Origin: Caulifigura coniformis
Lineage (GTDB): Bacteria > Planctomycetota > Planctomycetia > Planctomycetales > Planctomycetaceae
Direction: 5' to 3'
Length of the DNA stretch: 64,000 bases
Assembly (NCBI RefSeq): GCF_007745175.1
Contig: NZ_CP036271.1
Coordinates: 6,088,314 to 6,152,313 of the forward strand
Shown piece by piece: positions 54,571-63,887 of this stretch. Position 1 is the first letter of the stretch. Each line of letters opens with the position of its first letter. Below the pieces are notes generated by a model that did no database searches, had not been told where the DNA came from, and was given only the letters and a program-made list of their open reading frames with translations. The position numbers were made by a program, and so were the translations under genes.

Positions 54571-55203
54571 ATGATCGAGGAAACGGATCCGTTCGAGAAC
54601 TGGATTGAGAGGCTTCAGGATGGTGATCCGGCGGCGGCCGAGGCCGTCTGGAACCGGTTTTCCGCGAAGCTTTTGAGGATGGTGCAGTTGCGCCTGAGGA
54701 CGCGCCGGCCGCGGCATGCGGACGAAGAGGATGTGGTGAACAGCGCGATGAAATCGCTGTGCCGAAGGGCGGAGGAGGGGCAGTTTCAGCACGTTCGGGA
54801 CGGAATCGACCTGTGGAAGCTGCTCGTCACGATCACTCAGAGGAAGGCGATCAACCTGCTGCGCGACGCCGGCCGAAAAAAGCGGGGAAGTCGTTCTGTG
54901 CGAGGAGATTCGGCCCTTCGGTGGGTTGAGGGGGATGGGGGAGGCTTCGACACGCTTCCTTCGCCGGAGCCGACGCCTGAGTTCGCGGCGATGATGTTCG
55001 AATCGACCGAGTCGCTGCTTCAGCTGCTCGATGGTGAGGCCCGATTGATCGCGGAACTGAAGCTGCAGGGGCACACGAACAGCGAGGTGGCCCAGCGGAT
55101 CGGAAAATCGCTGCCGACGGTCGAGCGGCGTCTGAAACTCATTCGGACGATCTGGGACGGCTGGTCGCGCGGCGATTCGAATGGCTTTGGAGAACGTTCC
55201 TAA
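54571..55203 (+). CDS. ECF-type sigma factor
   Basis: 210 residues from ATG 54571; the frame is open further upstream. Region 2 (about 10-95): WIERLQDGDPAAAEAVWNRF … RHADEEDVVNSAMKSL … KLLVTITQRKAINLLRDAGR. Region 4 (about 155-195): GEARLIAELKLQGHTNSEVA, QRIGKSLPTVERRLKLIRTIW. Planctomycete ECF sigma factors of this type sit next to Ser/Thr kinases, as here, and are thought to be controlled by them rather than by a classic anti-sigma factor. The stop is 25 bp before the FHA-kinase gene. Confidence 0.92.
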   Translation: MIEETDPFENWIERLQDGDPAAAEAVWNRFSAKLLRMVQLRLRTRRPRHADEEDVVNSAMKSLCRRAEEGQFQHVRDGIDLWKLLVTITQRKAINLLRDAGRKKRGSRSVRGDSALRWVEGDGGGFDTLPSPEPTPEFAAMMFESTESLLQLLDGEARLIAELKLQGHTNSEVAQRIGKSLPTVERRLKLIRTIWDGWSRGDSNGFGERS

Positions 55204-55228
55204 AAGCTCTTTCCGGATGTGATTCACA

Positions 55229-56761
55229 GTGAACAAGGAATTGCAGAGTTCCGTGCAGTCTGAGCAGGCGCTCGATGAGGTTTGCCGGGACTTCGAAGAC
55301 GCGTTCAAGGCCCGCAAGCCCGTGCTGATTGAAGAGGTCCTGGTCCGGGCTCCGAGCGATCATCGGAACGGGCTGCTCGGAGATCTCCTGGACATTGAGT
55401 TGTGGTGGCGCCGTGTTCGAGGCGACACGTTTTCAATCGACGACTACCGGCAGCGATTTCCGCAGAGCCGACCGATCGTCGATCTGGCATTCTCCAAGTT
55501 TCCAACGGGGCCGGCCGTCGCGCTGGATGTGATCGAAGGACCGCACACGGGAGAGGCCTTCGAGTTCTCGCAGCATTGTTCGTTCGTGGTGGGGCGTGCG
55601 GCGGACGTTCAGTTCTCTCTGTCGCAGGATCAGCATCTCTCGAGGCATCATTGCCGCCTGGAGATGAATCCGCCGATGGCGAGGATCATCGACCTGGACA
55701 GCCGCAATGGAACGTTCGTCAACAACGCGCGGATAAAGGACTCACCGCTCACGAACGGCGATGTGATTCGATTCGGGAATTCCTGTATTCGCGTGCGGGT
55801 CAGGCTGCCGCCCGCGAAGCCGGCTGTCGACCCCGCGGAGACATTGCCGGCAGGGGAGGGAGGCGCCCAGGATTCTTCTCGGGATTCCAAGGCGGACATT
55901 CCTCTCGAGGTTCCGCTGGTTCCGGGATACGAACTCCTCGACGAGATTGGGGAGGGCGGGCTGGGAGTTGTCTACGCGGCGCGGCAACTGGCGACGAACC
56001 GCAAGGTAGCCATCAAATTCATCCGGCCTGACCATGCCGTGGATCTTGAGGCGACGCGGATGTTTCTGCGCGAGGCGTCTGTTCTGAGCCAATTGCAGCA
56101 TCCCCGGATCGTGCAGTTTGTGGAACTGGGGAGCATCCAGAATCGGCTGTTCCTGGTGATGGAGCACCTGGAGACGATCACGTTCGACGAAGTGTGCCGC
56201 GATGTGACGCCGCAGCGCCGGTGGCAGGTGGCATGCGGAATCGTCTGTCGAGTGCTGGAGGCGCTCGAGTTTGCGCATCAGGCCGGCTATGTGCACCGCG
56301 ACGTGAAACCGGCGAACATCCTGCTGTTCCGTCAGCAGAAGAAAATGGGGGTGAAGCTCGCGGATTTTGGACTGGCCAAGAGCTTCCAGACAGCGGGTCT
56401 GAGCGGATTGACTCAAGATGACGTGACGCGCGGATCGCTGGCGTATATGCCGCCGGAACAAGTGGTGGACTGCCGGTCGGCCCGGCCGCCATCCGATCTC
56501 TATGCCACCGGGGCGACGCTGTTCAACTTTCTGACGGGGCGTTTGCCGTACGTGTTTACCGCGCAGGCGAGTGCCTTGCGCATGATCCTCGAGGAAGCGC
56601 CGATCCGCGCGGACTCCCTGATTCCCGACCTCCCGGCAGGCCTGGCGGATCTCATCTCGAAGGCGATGGCGAAATCGCCCTCGCAGCGATTCCGTTCGGC
56701 GGAGGAGATGCGGGAAACGTTGTACCCGTACACCAGCAAAGGCCAGCGGGAGTCTCTGTGA
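55229..56761 (+). CDS. FHA-domain Ser/Thr protein kinase
   Basis: 510 residues, GTG start. N-terminal ~90 residues are the planctomycete kinase-leader type (LIEEVLVRAPSDHRNGLLGD…YRQRFPQ). An FHA domain follows at ~97-192 (VVGRAADVQFSL, LSRHHCRLE, DLDSRNGTFVNN). The kinase domain is at ~232-500: GEGGLG, AIK (K263), HRDVKPAN (356-363), DFG (379-381) and SLAYMPPEQ. There is no TM helix, so it is cytoplasmic. FHA domains bind phosphothreonine. The gene follows the ECF sigma by 25 bp, suggesting a sigma-kinase module. Confidence 0.93.
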   Translation: MNKELQSSVQSEQALDEVCRDFEDAFKARKPVLIEEVLVRAPSDHRNGLLGDLLDIELWWRRVRGDTFSIDDYRQRFPQSRPIVDLAFSKFPTGPAVALDVIEGPHTGEAFEFSQHCSFVVGRAADVQFSLSQDQHLSRHHCRLEMNPPMARIIDLDSRNGTFVNNARIKDSPLTNGDVIRFGNSCIRVRVRLPPAKPAVDPAETLPAGEGGAQDSSRDSKADIPLEVPLVPGYELLDEIGEGGLGVVYAARQLATNRKVAIKFIRPDHAVDLEATRMFLREASVLSQLQHPRIVQFVELGSIQNRLFLVMEHLETITFDEVCRDVTPQRRWQVACGIVCRVLEALEFAHQAGYVHRDVKPANILLFRQQKKMGVKLADFGLAKSFQTAGLSGLTQDDVTRGSLAYMPPEQVVDCRSARPPSDLYATGATLFNFLTGRLPYVFTAQASALRMILEEAPIRADSLIPDLPAGLADLISKAMAKSPSQRFRSAEEMRETLYPYTSKGQRESL

Positions 56762-56869
56762 ACCGGGGGGCGTCGTCATCGGCGGGCGAATGCACTTGTG
56801 AGTGGTGACGGGTCAAAATAGGATTCTGGCTGAGCGGCACGTCTTCCAATTCGCGAGTGGGCCACTGCG

Positions 56870-58498
56870 ATGTTAGACCGTCATTTCAGGGCAGTACCGG
56901 TGCGCGGGTTTCGCGCGGTGTTTTCAGCATCTGCGCCGGCATTTCTGTGCGTTCTGGCGGCTGCGTCCGCCGCGATCGCTCAAGTTCCGGTGGCCAGTCA
57001 GGCCGAAATTGATCAGGTGCTGCTGCCGCGACCTGATCCGAACAAGGGGCGCGAACTGGCGGCGGCCCTGATGGCGAAGTACCCCAAGGATCCGAACGTT
57101 CCTTACTCGATTGCGGAATGGCATGTCGCGCATTCCCGTAAGAAAGCGGCGGAAGACCTGCTGACGATGGCGGTGAAAACAACGTCGGCGGATCATCTGC
57201 CGAGCTGGAAGTTGCTGATGAAGGTCGCCGCGGCGTCGCAGAACGGTCTTGGCGACCCGGGCCTTGCGGTGGGACGGTCACTTGCAGAACGGCTGCGAGT
57301 GAAGCCGGACTCGTTTGGCGAGGACTACTCCCAAGCCTGTGAGTTTCTGGGAAGGGTGGTTGCGACGGGCGAAATTGTTGGAGGAAAAACGACGAAGGAC
57401 AAATGGGCCAGGTTTCGGGAGGATGTGGAGTTCGCGATGCCGGAGCGGATCAAGTTGGGCTATGTGGCAGGCCGTGAGCAGGTTGCGCGTCGGCAGAAGG
57501 AGCTCGAGGAGGCGCGAACGAACCTGAACTCGACACGCGATGAGCGATCCAGACAGGAGAATGAGAAAGCCGAGAAGGGGATCCAGGAGGAAACGGACAA
57601 ACAGGCGGGCGTCCTGGTGGGGGAAAAGATCAAGCGGGACCAGGAGGTGAACAGGAATGCGGCGCTGGCCAAGGAGGGGCTCGCCAAGCTGCCGAAGCTC
57701 GAGAGTCAGATTGACGAGCAGAATAAGGTCCGTCTTCGAATCCTTGGGCACATCACAGCGCGGCAACTCGAGCTCGTCCGGGTGCAGGAACAGTACAGAG
57801 CCATGCAGGCGGCAGCGCTGCTTCAGCAGGCACAGGCGAATCAGGCACCGCAGGGAACCCCGGCTCCCCAAGGGGGAGATGCGTCGGCCACGGCAGCAGC
57901 AACTCCGCCAGTTGCTGCCGCTCCTGCTGCCGTTGCTCCTGCGCCAGCGGTCGCGGGGCCAGCGGTTCCAGTGCCGGCAGTCCCGGGCGCCGCGACGCCG
58001 GCAGTGGCTGGTGGGGCTCCTCAGGCGACACCAGCAACCCCGACAGGAGATCCAACCTCGGGGCAGGCGCAACTGATGGTTCTTGCAGCACGGTATGAAA
58101 CGGAACTCAAGGAACTTCATAAGCAACTGGCCGTCGTCGTCCAAAAGATGGAGCCACTTGTCGCCGAACGCAACAAACACAATGCCTTTGTCAACCAGGC
58201 CCAGGCGGACGCAAAGAATGCCAAATCCGACCGACGCAGGGCTGAGGCGAGTCTGAATAAGGCGACGCAGGCTGCGAAGCGCGCTGCCCAGAAGACGGTC
58301 GCGAAGGCCGTCGATCAACCGCAACAAGAGCTTCGGAAATGGCAGGGTGACTGGGAGACGTATCTGGAGGCTGAACTCAGTCCCGAACGCCAGTCCCTGC
58401 TGGATCAATGGCTGGCGCTGGATGTCGACTCAAAAGACGCACCGGTGGAAGGATCGAATGTCCCTGCGGCCGTTGGGAGCGAGCGTGGGACGCCCTGA
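56870..58498 (+). CDS. Exported coiled-coil protein with Ala/Pro linker
   Basis: 542 residues. The signal peptide (FSASAPAFLCVLAAASAAIAQ) is followed by a tetratricopeptide-like helical part (~45-190: RELAAALMAKYPKDPNVPYS…), a long coiled coil (~205-300: RQKELEEARTNLNSTRDERS…), a low-complexity Ala/Pro/Gly linker (~310-395) and a second coiled coil (~400-500). No named family. It may span the periplasm. It lies between the FHA-kinase and the second receptor kinase, all in the same direction. Confidence 0.75.
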   Translation: MLDRHFRAVPVRGFRAVFSASAPAFLCVLAAASAAIAQVPVASQAEIDQVLLPRPDPNKGRELAAALMAKYPKDPNVPYSIAEWHVAHSRKKAAEDLLTMAVKTTSADHLPSWKLLMKVAAASQNGLGDPGLAVGRSLAERLRVKPDSFGEDYSQACEFLGRVVATGEIVGGKTTKDKWARFREDVEFAMPERIKLGYVAGREQVARRQKELEEARTNLNSTRDERSRQENEKAEKGIQEETDKQAGVLVGEKIKRDQEVNRNAALAKEGLAKLPKLESQIDEQNKVRLRILGHITARQLELVRVQEQYRAMQAAALLQQAQANQAPQGTPAPQGGDASATAAATPPVAAAPAAVAPAPAVAGPAVPVPAVPGAATPAVAGGAPQATPATPTGDPTSGQAQLMVLAARYETELKELHKQLAVVVQKMEPLVAERNKHNAFVNQAQADAKNAKSDRRRAEASLNKATQAAKRAAQKTVAKAVDQPQQELRKWQGDWETYLEAELSPERQSLLDQWLALDVDSKDAPVEGSNVPAAVGSERGTP

Positions 58499-58574
58499 GG
58501 CGGATGGCGGGGAGCGTTGGTACCAAATCGTTGGGCCGGGGGGACGAGCGTCTCCATTTTCGGGGAAGAATTGA

Positions 58575-61500
58575 GTGTCCGGTCTCATCACCCAGTGCAA
58601 GAAGTGTCAGCGCTGGCTCAGAATCGCAGAGGAGCAGATCGGAAAGAGACTGCGGTGTTCCCGTTGTCAGGAGGAGTTCGAGGCGACCTCAGCGCGTCCG
58701 GCCCGGCAAGAGCCATCCGAGATGGCAGAGACGGTCGAACTGACGGACACACCGACGCAGACCATCCCGGTGCGTTCGGAAGCGGTCGAGCCTTCGATCG
58801 GGGAACTGGGCCGCTACCAGATGAAGCAACTGCTGGGGCGAGGGGGCTTCGGGCGGGTGTTCCGGGCGTTCGATCCGCAACTGGAGCGGTTTGTCGCGCT
58901 GAAGATCCCGCTGAAGAAGGTATCGGACCGGCCGCGGATCGAACGGTTTCTGAATGAAGCCCGGCTGGTCGCGAAACTGCGACATCCCAACATCGTGTCG
59001 GTGTTCGACGCAGGGGAACTGCAGGGATGGCCGTATATTGCCAACGAGTTCGTGGACGGGCGCACGTTGTCGTCGCTCCTTGCGGAAGGTCGGCCGCCGG
59101 TTGAGAACGCAGTGCGGTGGGTGAAGCAGGCGGCGAGGGCGCTTGCGTATGCGCATCGCCACGGCGTCATTCACCGAGACATCAAGCCGCATAACATCAT
59201 GCTGAACGCGGCAGGAGAGCCGCAGATCCTCGATTTCGGGATGGCGCGACTGCAGGTGCAGGCGTCGGGCGGTGAAGAGGAACGGTCGTTCGAGGGGACG
59301 CCCGCCTATATGTCGCCGGAGCAGGTTCGAGGAGAGGCGTCCCGGATCGGTCCGGCGACCGACCAGTACAGCCTGGGAATCACGTTGTATGAACTGCTGG
59401 CCGGCGCGCGCCCGTTCGGCGGTTCGTCGACGGTGGTGATGCAGAAGGCGGTCGAGATTTCCGCTCCGGCCATCCGGACTGTCCGCCCCGACGTGCCCGC
59501 AGACCTCGATGCCATCTGTCTGAAGGCGATCTCGAAGCATCCTGTCGATCGCTACCCGGACTGCAATGCACTGGCCGAGGACCTGGAGCGGTGGGAGCGG
59601 GGGGAACCGGTCCTGGCACGTCCGCTGGGGGTGCATCAAAGACTTTGGCGGTGGCGACGTCGGAATCCGCTGGTCGCGGCACTTGCGGCTGCGTTTTGCC
59701 TTTCGGTGCTGATCGGGGCAGGGGCCGTGGTCGTTGTCAAAGCGAGAGCGATCGAGAGCGAACAAGCGGCGAAGCGCAAGACGCGTGATGCCGAGAAGAA
59801 TGCAGAGGACCTCAAAAACGCAGCCCAAGACCTGGAGACCGAGCGAAACCTCGTCAAAGAGCGAAATGCGAAACTTGAACGCGACCAAGCCGAGGCGGAA
59901 CGTCGCGAAAGGGAGAGAACTCAGAAGGAGCAGGCCGATGCGGCAGATCGTGCCCGGCTGGCCCAGGACGCGACCGAGCAGGCCGCCCGGGAAGCGGCGC
60001 GTCTTCAGACTCTTGCACAATTGGATTTTGCCCGCCGAGGCTATGCGTCGGAGATGCGCGCGGCCCAGGGGGCGTGGGAAGCCGGCCATCTGTCACAGTT
60101 CAGGCGCGTGCTGTCGAGGTATGAGCGGGAGCGTCTGCCCGATCAGAGCGACCCGCGCAAGTTCGAATATGGCTACTGGAAGCGATTGGAAAGCGCGTGC
60201 GCGGTTGCACTCCCCAATGTTTCGGGGCTGACCGACATCAAGGCCCTGCAGGGGCACGACCTTCTCGTCACGGGAACCGACCGCGGAGAGATGACGATCG
60301 TCGAGCCGCAGGACGGGACGATCCGTTTTCGAGCAGAAGATCTCCCTCGCGGCAGGATGGCTGTCGCGACTCTATCGGGTTTCATTGATCCGAAAGGGGA
60401 TTTTTCCCGCTTCAATCTGGAAGGCGATGGACGGGCCATCAGTTTCGTCATCGCAGGCGCCGCCGATGGCGTCCTCCGCGTGTATACAGTGGGCCAGTGG
60501 GATCGTCCGCCGGACGTCGTCCGCGCTGGGTCTGGTCCGATCGACCTGCTGATCCCCGGCCCCTTCGATCCGACGATGCGAGCGGGCAAGGATACGAGGA
60601 CGCTGCAGACTCCATTGCCGCTGATGATCGCGTTCTCAGCCGATGAAGCGCGGAGCGTCCAGCTTCAGACCGCGAAGACCACGGGCGACAGAATCACAGG
60701 GGAGAATCTGCGAGTGGTGAAGCCAGTGAAACTGGAGTTCGGCACTGATACGACGATCTGGAACGAAATCACGGCGGCGGCGGTGTTCAGTCCCTATTTC
60801 GCCAATCCGCGAGGGCCGCAACAACGTCCCATCACGATTGCGGTGGCGGCGGCCGCGAGGAACGGCGACGTCCTGTACTGGGGCTACACCATGCGTCCGG
60901 CGCCACGGGGGCAGGGCTTTGCTGGCGTGACGCCGACGCCGGTCTATGCAGTCCTGACCGGGGCGTCTCCGCCGGTGTCACACCTCGGAATCACGGGGGA
61001 TGGAACAACAATCTACGCGGTTGATCAGGAAGGGGATCTGAAGTCGTGGAATCTCGTATCGGGCCTGAAAGTGGGGGAGAATCGGATTGCTTGTGTGAAG
61101 AGCCTACCCGCCCAGGGGATTACGTCACTGTGCCTGGCTCCCCACGAACGAATGGCGATCGGAAAGCAGGACGGGTCGGTCGATCTGCTCGACATGACTC
61201 GCGAGATGGAGGCTCTGGAAACGCGACGTCTTCATATTGAGCCTGTCACTCATGTTGCCTCACTGGGAGAGGACGACCTGGTCGCCGCGAGCCGATCGGA
61301 CGGGGAGATGTTCCGTTGGCGCATTCTGGCCAAGACGCAGCTGGACAAGATTCCGGTGCCCGGTGATGTTTTCACCACGTCAGACTTTGCGCCGGGGGGG
61401 GCGAGTCTGTGGACCGTCAGTGGATCGATCATCTCGCGAACGCTGGCTGGTCGATCGACCGAGCGACTCCCAATCGTGGCCCTTCGGTCCCCGGTCACAA

Positions 61501-62306
61501 GGCTGCGTGTGTCCCCCGACGACGTGCATTGCCTGGCAATGACTGCGGAGGGGGAAGCAGTTCTCGTCCATCATCAGAATGGCGAGATCCGGCGATGGGG
61601 AGACGTTGTGGACGGATGCATTGATCGGGAGAGCGTCCGACTTCTGACGACTCAGGGCCGACTGTTGGCGCGAAGGCTCGCTGGCGGGCAGGAGGAAGAC
61701 CTCCCCTCTTCACATCCGACAAGCACACCGTTCCTCCTGTTGGAGGATGGTCGCATACTTTCGGCATTGATCGGTGGTCCAAAGAAATGGACATACTCCA
61801 CCGTCGTCGATGGCGTGTGGCAGAGTCGCTGGGAACTGCTCGTGGAAGCTGTCGAGAACCCGTCCGGACCGGAGGTTGCCGAAAGGGCTGCAGGAGCGCA
61901 AGCAGAACGATATTTTGAGCGACTGGCCCATTCAGGACGGCCGGCTCTTGAGAACAGTCCGACGGTCTCCGCAGCGCTGTCGGTTAAAGGCGATCAACTG
62001 GCGCTCGCAGGGCTTGATCCCATCATCCGCCTGGTCGATCCAGCAACTGGGATGGTCAAGAAAGAACTGGCTGGACACGCGGGCCGTGTCACTGCTGTCA
62101 CGTTCAGTGCAGACGGTGAACGACTCGCGACGGCGGATGATGCCGGAGAGGTGATGGTTTGGGATGCGAATTCAGGCGAGGCGCTGCTTTCTCTGACCGG
62201 CGGCGGTCGTCAGGCATCGTGGATCGGTTTCGATGACAGCGGACGTTACCTGGCCGCGAGCGGCGCCGGATGGGCATGCTGGTGGTCCGGCGAACCACCC
62301 AAATAG
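58575..62306 (+). CDS. Zinc-ribbon Ser/Thr protein kinase with WD40-like sensor (paralogue)
   Basis: 1,243 residues, GTG start. Zinc ribbon C8, C11, C28, C31 (CKKC…CSRC). Kinase ~79-345: GRGGFG, VALK (K110), HRDIKPHN (H200-D202), DFG (220-222) and PAYMSPEQVRG. TM helix ~365-388, then a charged coiled coil (~390-470), then an extracytoplasmic WD40-like region (ELAGHAGRVTAVTFSADGER near the C-terminus). Domain order, spacing and length match the 49115 protein, so the two are paralogues. It follows the coiled-coil gene by 76 bp. Confidence 0.93.
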   Translation: MSGLITQCKKCQRWLRIAEEQIGKRLRCSRCQEEFEATSARPARQEPSEMAETVELTDTPTQTIPVRSEAVEPSIGELGRYQMKQLLGRGGFGRVFRAFDPQLERFVALKIPLKKVSDRPRIERFLNEARLVAKLRHPNIVSVFDAGELQGWPYIANEFVDGRTLSSLLAEGRPPVENAVRWVKQAARALAYAHRHGVIHRDIKPHNIMLNAAGEPQILDFGMARLQVQASGGEEERSFEGTPAYMSPEQVRGEASRIGPATDQYSLGITLYELLAGARPFGGSSTVVMQKAVEISAPAIRTVRPDVPADLDAICLKAISKHPVDRYPDCNALAEDLERWERGEPVLARPLGVHQRLWRWRRRNPLVAALAAAFCLSVLIGAGAVVVVKARAIESEQAAKRKTRDAEKNAEDLKNAAQDLETERNLVKERNAKLERDQAEAERRERERTQKEQADAADRARLAQDATEQAAREAARLQTLAQLDFARRGYASEMRAAQGAWEAGHLSQFRRVLSRYERERLPDQSDPRKFEYGYWKRLESACAVALPNVSGLTDIKALQGHDLLVTGTDRGEMTIVEPQDGTIRFRAEDLPRGRMAVATLSGFIDPKGDFSRFNLEGDGRAISFVIAGAADGVLRVYTVGQWDRPPDVVRAGSGPIDLLIPGPFDPTMRAGKDTRTLQTPLPLMIAFSADEARSVQLQTAKTTGDRITGENLRVVKPVKLEFGTDTTIWNEITAAAVFSPYFANPRGPQQRPITIAVAAAARNGDVLYWGYTMRPAPRGQGFAGVTPTPVYAVLTGASPPVSHLGITGDGTTIYAVDQEGDLKSWNLVSGLKVGENRIACVKSLPAQGITSLCLAPHERMAIGKQDGSVDLLDMTREMEALETRRLHIEPVTHVASLGEDDLVAASRSDGEMFRWRILAKTQLDKIPVPGDVFTTSDFAPGGASLWTVSGSIISRTLAGRSTERLPIVALRSPVTRLRVSPDDVHCLAMTAEGEAVLVHHQNGEIRRWGDVVDGCIDRESVRLLTTQGRLLARRLAGGQEEDLPSSHPTSTPFLLLEDGRILSALIGGPKKWTYSTVVDGVWQSRWELLVEAVENPSGPEVAERAAGAQAERYFERLAHSGRPALENSPTVSAALSVKGDQLALAGLDPIIRLVDPATGMVKKELAGHAGRVTAVTFSADGERLATADDAGEVMVWDANSGEALLSLTGGGRQASWIGFDDSGRYLAASGAGWACWWSGEPPK

Positions 62307-62600
62307 GTTGAGGCAATCCACTGGACCGGCAGGAGTGGAGCCCCAGGGCGTTCGAGTCTGTTGCGAGGCCGCTGGCGGTTTGAGAACAGAGTGTGCCATG
62401 TGCTGGACGTGGTTCCGGGCGAAGATGCCAACCGGACACGAACACGGCGATCAGTTCCTCAATTGGCCGCGGTACGGACTGACGCGCTCAACTTTCTGCG
62501 ATGCCTGAGGCTTCCGCCCGCGGCCACGCTGCGAGACCACGCCCTCCGCCCCGACAGGCTTCTCGCCAGAATGAGCAATGTGAAGTAGACGCCTGCCCTG
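62307..62600. other. Non-coding segment between kinase stop and IS remnant
   Basis: Nothing recognisable. On the minus strand the orfB frame runs through it from the IS junction to a stop near 62451, but the translation is unlike any transposase. Confidence 0.45.
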
Positions 62601-63065
62601 GGTGAATCTCCGGGCCACGTCGATCGTCACGCACTCCAAGGTAGACTCATCGATCACCGTCAGCGTCCACACGGGCTTCCCACCGTGCGTCCTCGTCTGC
62701 ACGAAGTCGTAGCTCCAGACGTGATCCCGATGCGCCGGCCGCAGCCGGACACACGATCCATCGTTGAACCACAGTCGCTTTCGTTTTGGCTGCCGTTTGG
62801 GGACCTTCAGGCCTTCCTGCCGCCACAGGCGCTCGACCCGCTTGTGGTTCACCTTCCATCCATCCCTCCGGAGCAAGGCCGTCACCCGGCGATAGCCGTA
62901 ACGACCGTACTGAGTGGCCAGGGCCACCATGTCCCGGATCAGGCGGGGTTCTTCGTCAGGAACGTGGGCCTGGCGGCGTTGGGTGGATCGGAACTGGCCC
63001 AGTACACGACAGGCCCGACGCTCTGAGATGTTCTCCGGGCCCAGCGAATTGCGGACGTAGGTCAC
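62451..63065 (-). pseudogene. Truncated IS3-family transposase orfB
   Basis: The GTG at 63065 opens a 204-residue frame (VRNSLGPENISERRACRVLG…YGYRRVTALLRRDGW…KRKRLWFNDGSCVRLRP). HVWSYDFVQTRTHGGKPVWT is the first part of the DDE integrase core with its first Asp. The homology stops after DVARRFT at about 62601; the usual second Asp and Glu region is replaced by unrelated sequence. The element is therefore unlikely to move itself. In the intact transposase this frame is reached from orfA by a -1 frameshift. Confidence 0.8.
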
Positions 63066-63088
63066 CGCCTGGCGCCGCTTCGCCGGGC

Positions 63089-63367
63089 TCAGAAGTTTCC
63101 CGAGGCAGCCTCCCGCAGGATCGCCTTGTCCAACTCAGCGTCGGCCAGGAGCCGCTTCAGGCGGGCGTTCTCCTTCTCCAGTTCCTTGAGCCGCTTCGCC
63201 TGCTCCATCTTCAGACCGCCGTACTCTTTCTTCCAGCGGTAGTACGTCTGCTCGGTGACACCGATCTTCTTGGCGGCGACCGCCACTGTGGCTCCTTGAG
63301 CAATCTCGACCTCCGCTTCCCTGAGCTTCGGGATGATTTGCTCGGCGCCAAACCTTTTCCTCGCCAT
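63089..63367 (-). CDS. IS3-family transposase orfA
   Basis: 92 residues from ATG 63367. MARKRFGAEQIIPKLREAEV begins the HTH part; AAKKIGVTEQTYYRWKKEYG is the recognition region, and a leucine-zipper-like stretch follows (LKELEKENARLKRLLADAEL). It ends in GNF at a TGA (63089-63091) just after the slippery site. Confidence 0.88.
   Translation of the reverse strand: MARKRFGAEQIIPKLREAEVEIAQGATVAVAAKKIGVTEQTYYRWKKEYGGLKMEQAKRLKELEKENARLKRLLADAELDKAILREAASGNF
63095..63101 (-). other. Programmed -1 frameshift site (G_GGA_AAC)
   Basis: On the minus strand the orfA frame reads TCG GGA AAC TTC TGA. GGGAAAC is a classic X XXY YYZ heptamer in the right phase. A -1 slip gives CTT CTG AGC CCG GCG AAG, which leads directly into the orfB frame. 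Confidence 0.75.
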
Positions 63368-63448
63368 GACCTTGCCTCCTCCAGGTGAAGGTCCACGTTC
63401 GAGGCACAACTTACCCGAACTGTGGACCCGTTGAACGGGGGCAGGTCA

Positions 63449-63887
63449 GCTTGATCGCCATGAAACCCGCCAACTTTGACAACCGAGGGAAAGCCGCGTT
63501 CCCACTCCCTGCTCTCGACCGATCACGCCATCGAGCGAGTTCGCGGTCGGCACGCGTCTGGACGAACTGCGGGAGGACGTAAATCCAGAGGACCGCAGCG
63601 AGGAAGAAGATATCTTAGAGCCCGCAATGCGCGGGCCTGTGCCGGTCGCCGCTCATGGGGAGGTACTCCCGGGCGATCACGGCCTCTCGTCGGAAGAGTT
63701 CTCCGCCGTGAAGCGGTTGACTGCCCTCTACGGCAACTCGGCTTTGTGTTCGCTCGACTCCGCGCCGGGCCTCCGTGTCTCGCCGGAGACGGCGGCCGGA
63801 GGGGCCGTTTCGAAATCCGGCAGCATCGTGAAGAAGGCCAGATCCGGTTGTAGCGAACCATAGGTTTTAAGGGTTACACTTTTGGAA
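63449..63887. other. Region between IS remnant and ECF sigma gene
   Basis: No supported gene. A frame without a start (reading LDELREDVNPEDRSEEEDI around 63560-63615) could be a remnant. A GCCCGC-AATGC-GCGGGC hairpin lies at 63620-63636. Confidence 0.4.

Larger units (their letters stand above)
62601..63448 (-). mobile_element. IS3-family insertion sequence remnant (IS407-like)
   Basis: Contains orfA, the frameshift site and a truncated orfB. Its intact end, TGACCTGCCCCC read on the minus strand (63437-63448), matches IS3-type termini. The other end is lost: homology to orfB stops at 62601 and no matching terminal repeat was found. It lies between a kinase gene and an ECF sigma gene. Confidence 0.75.
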
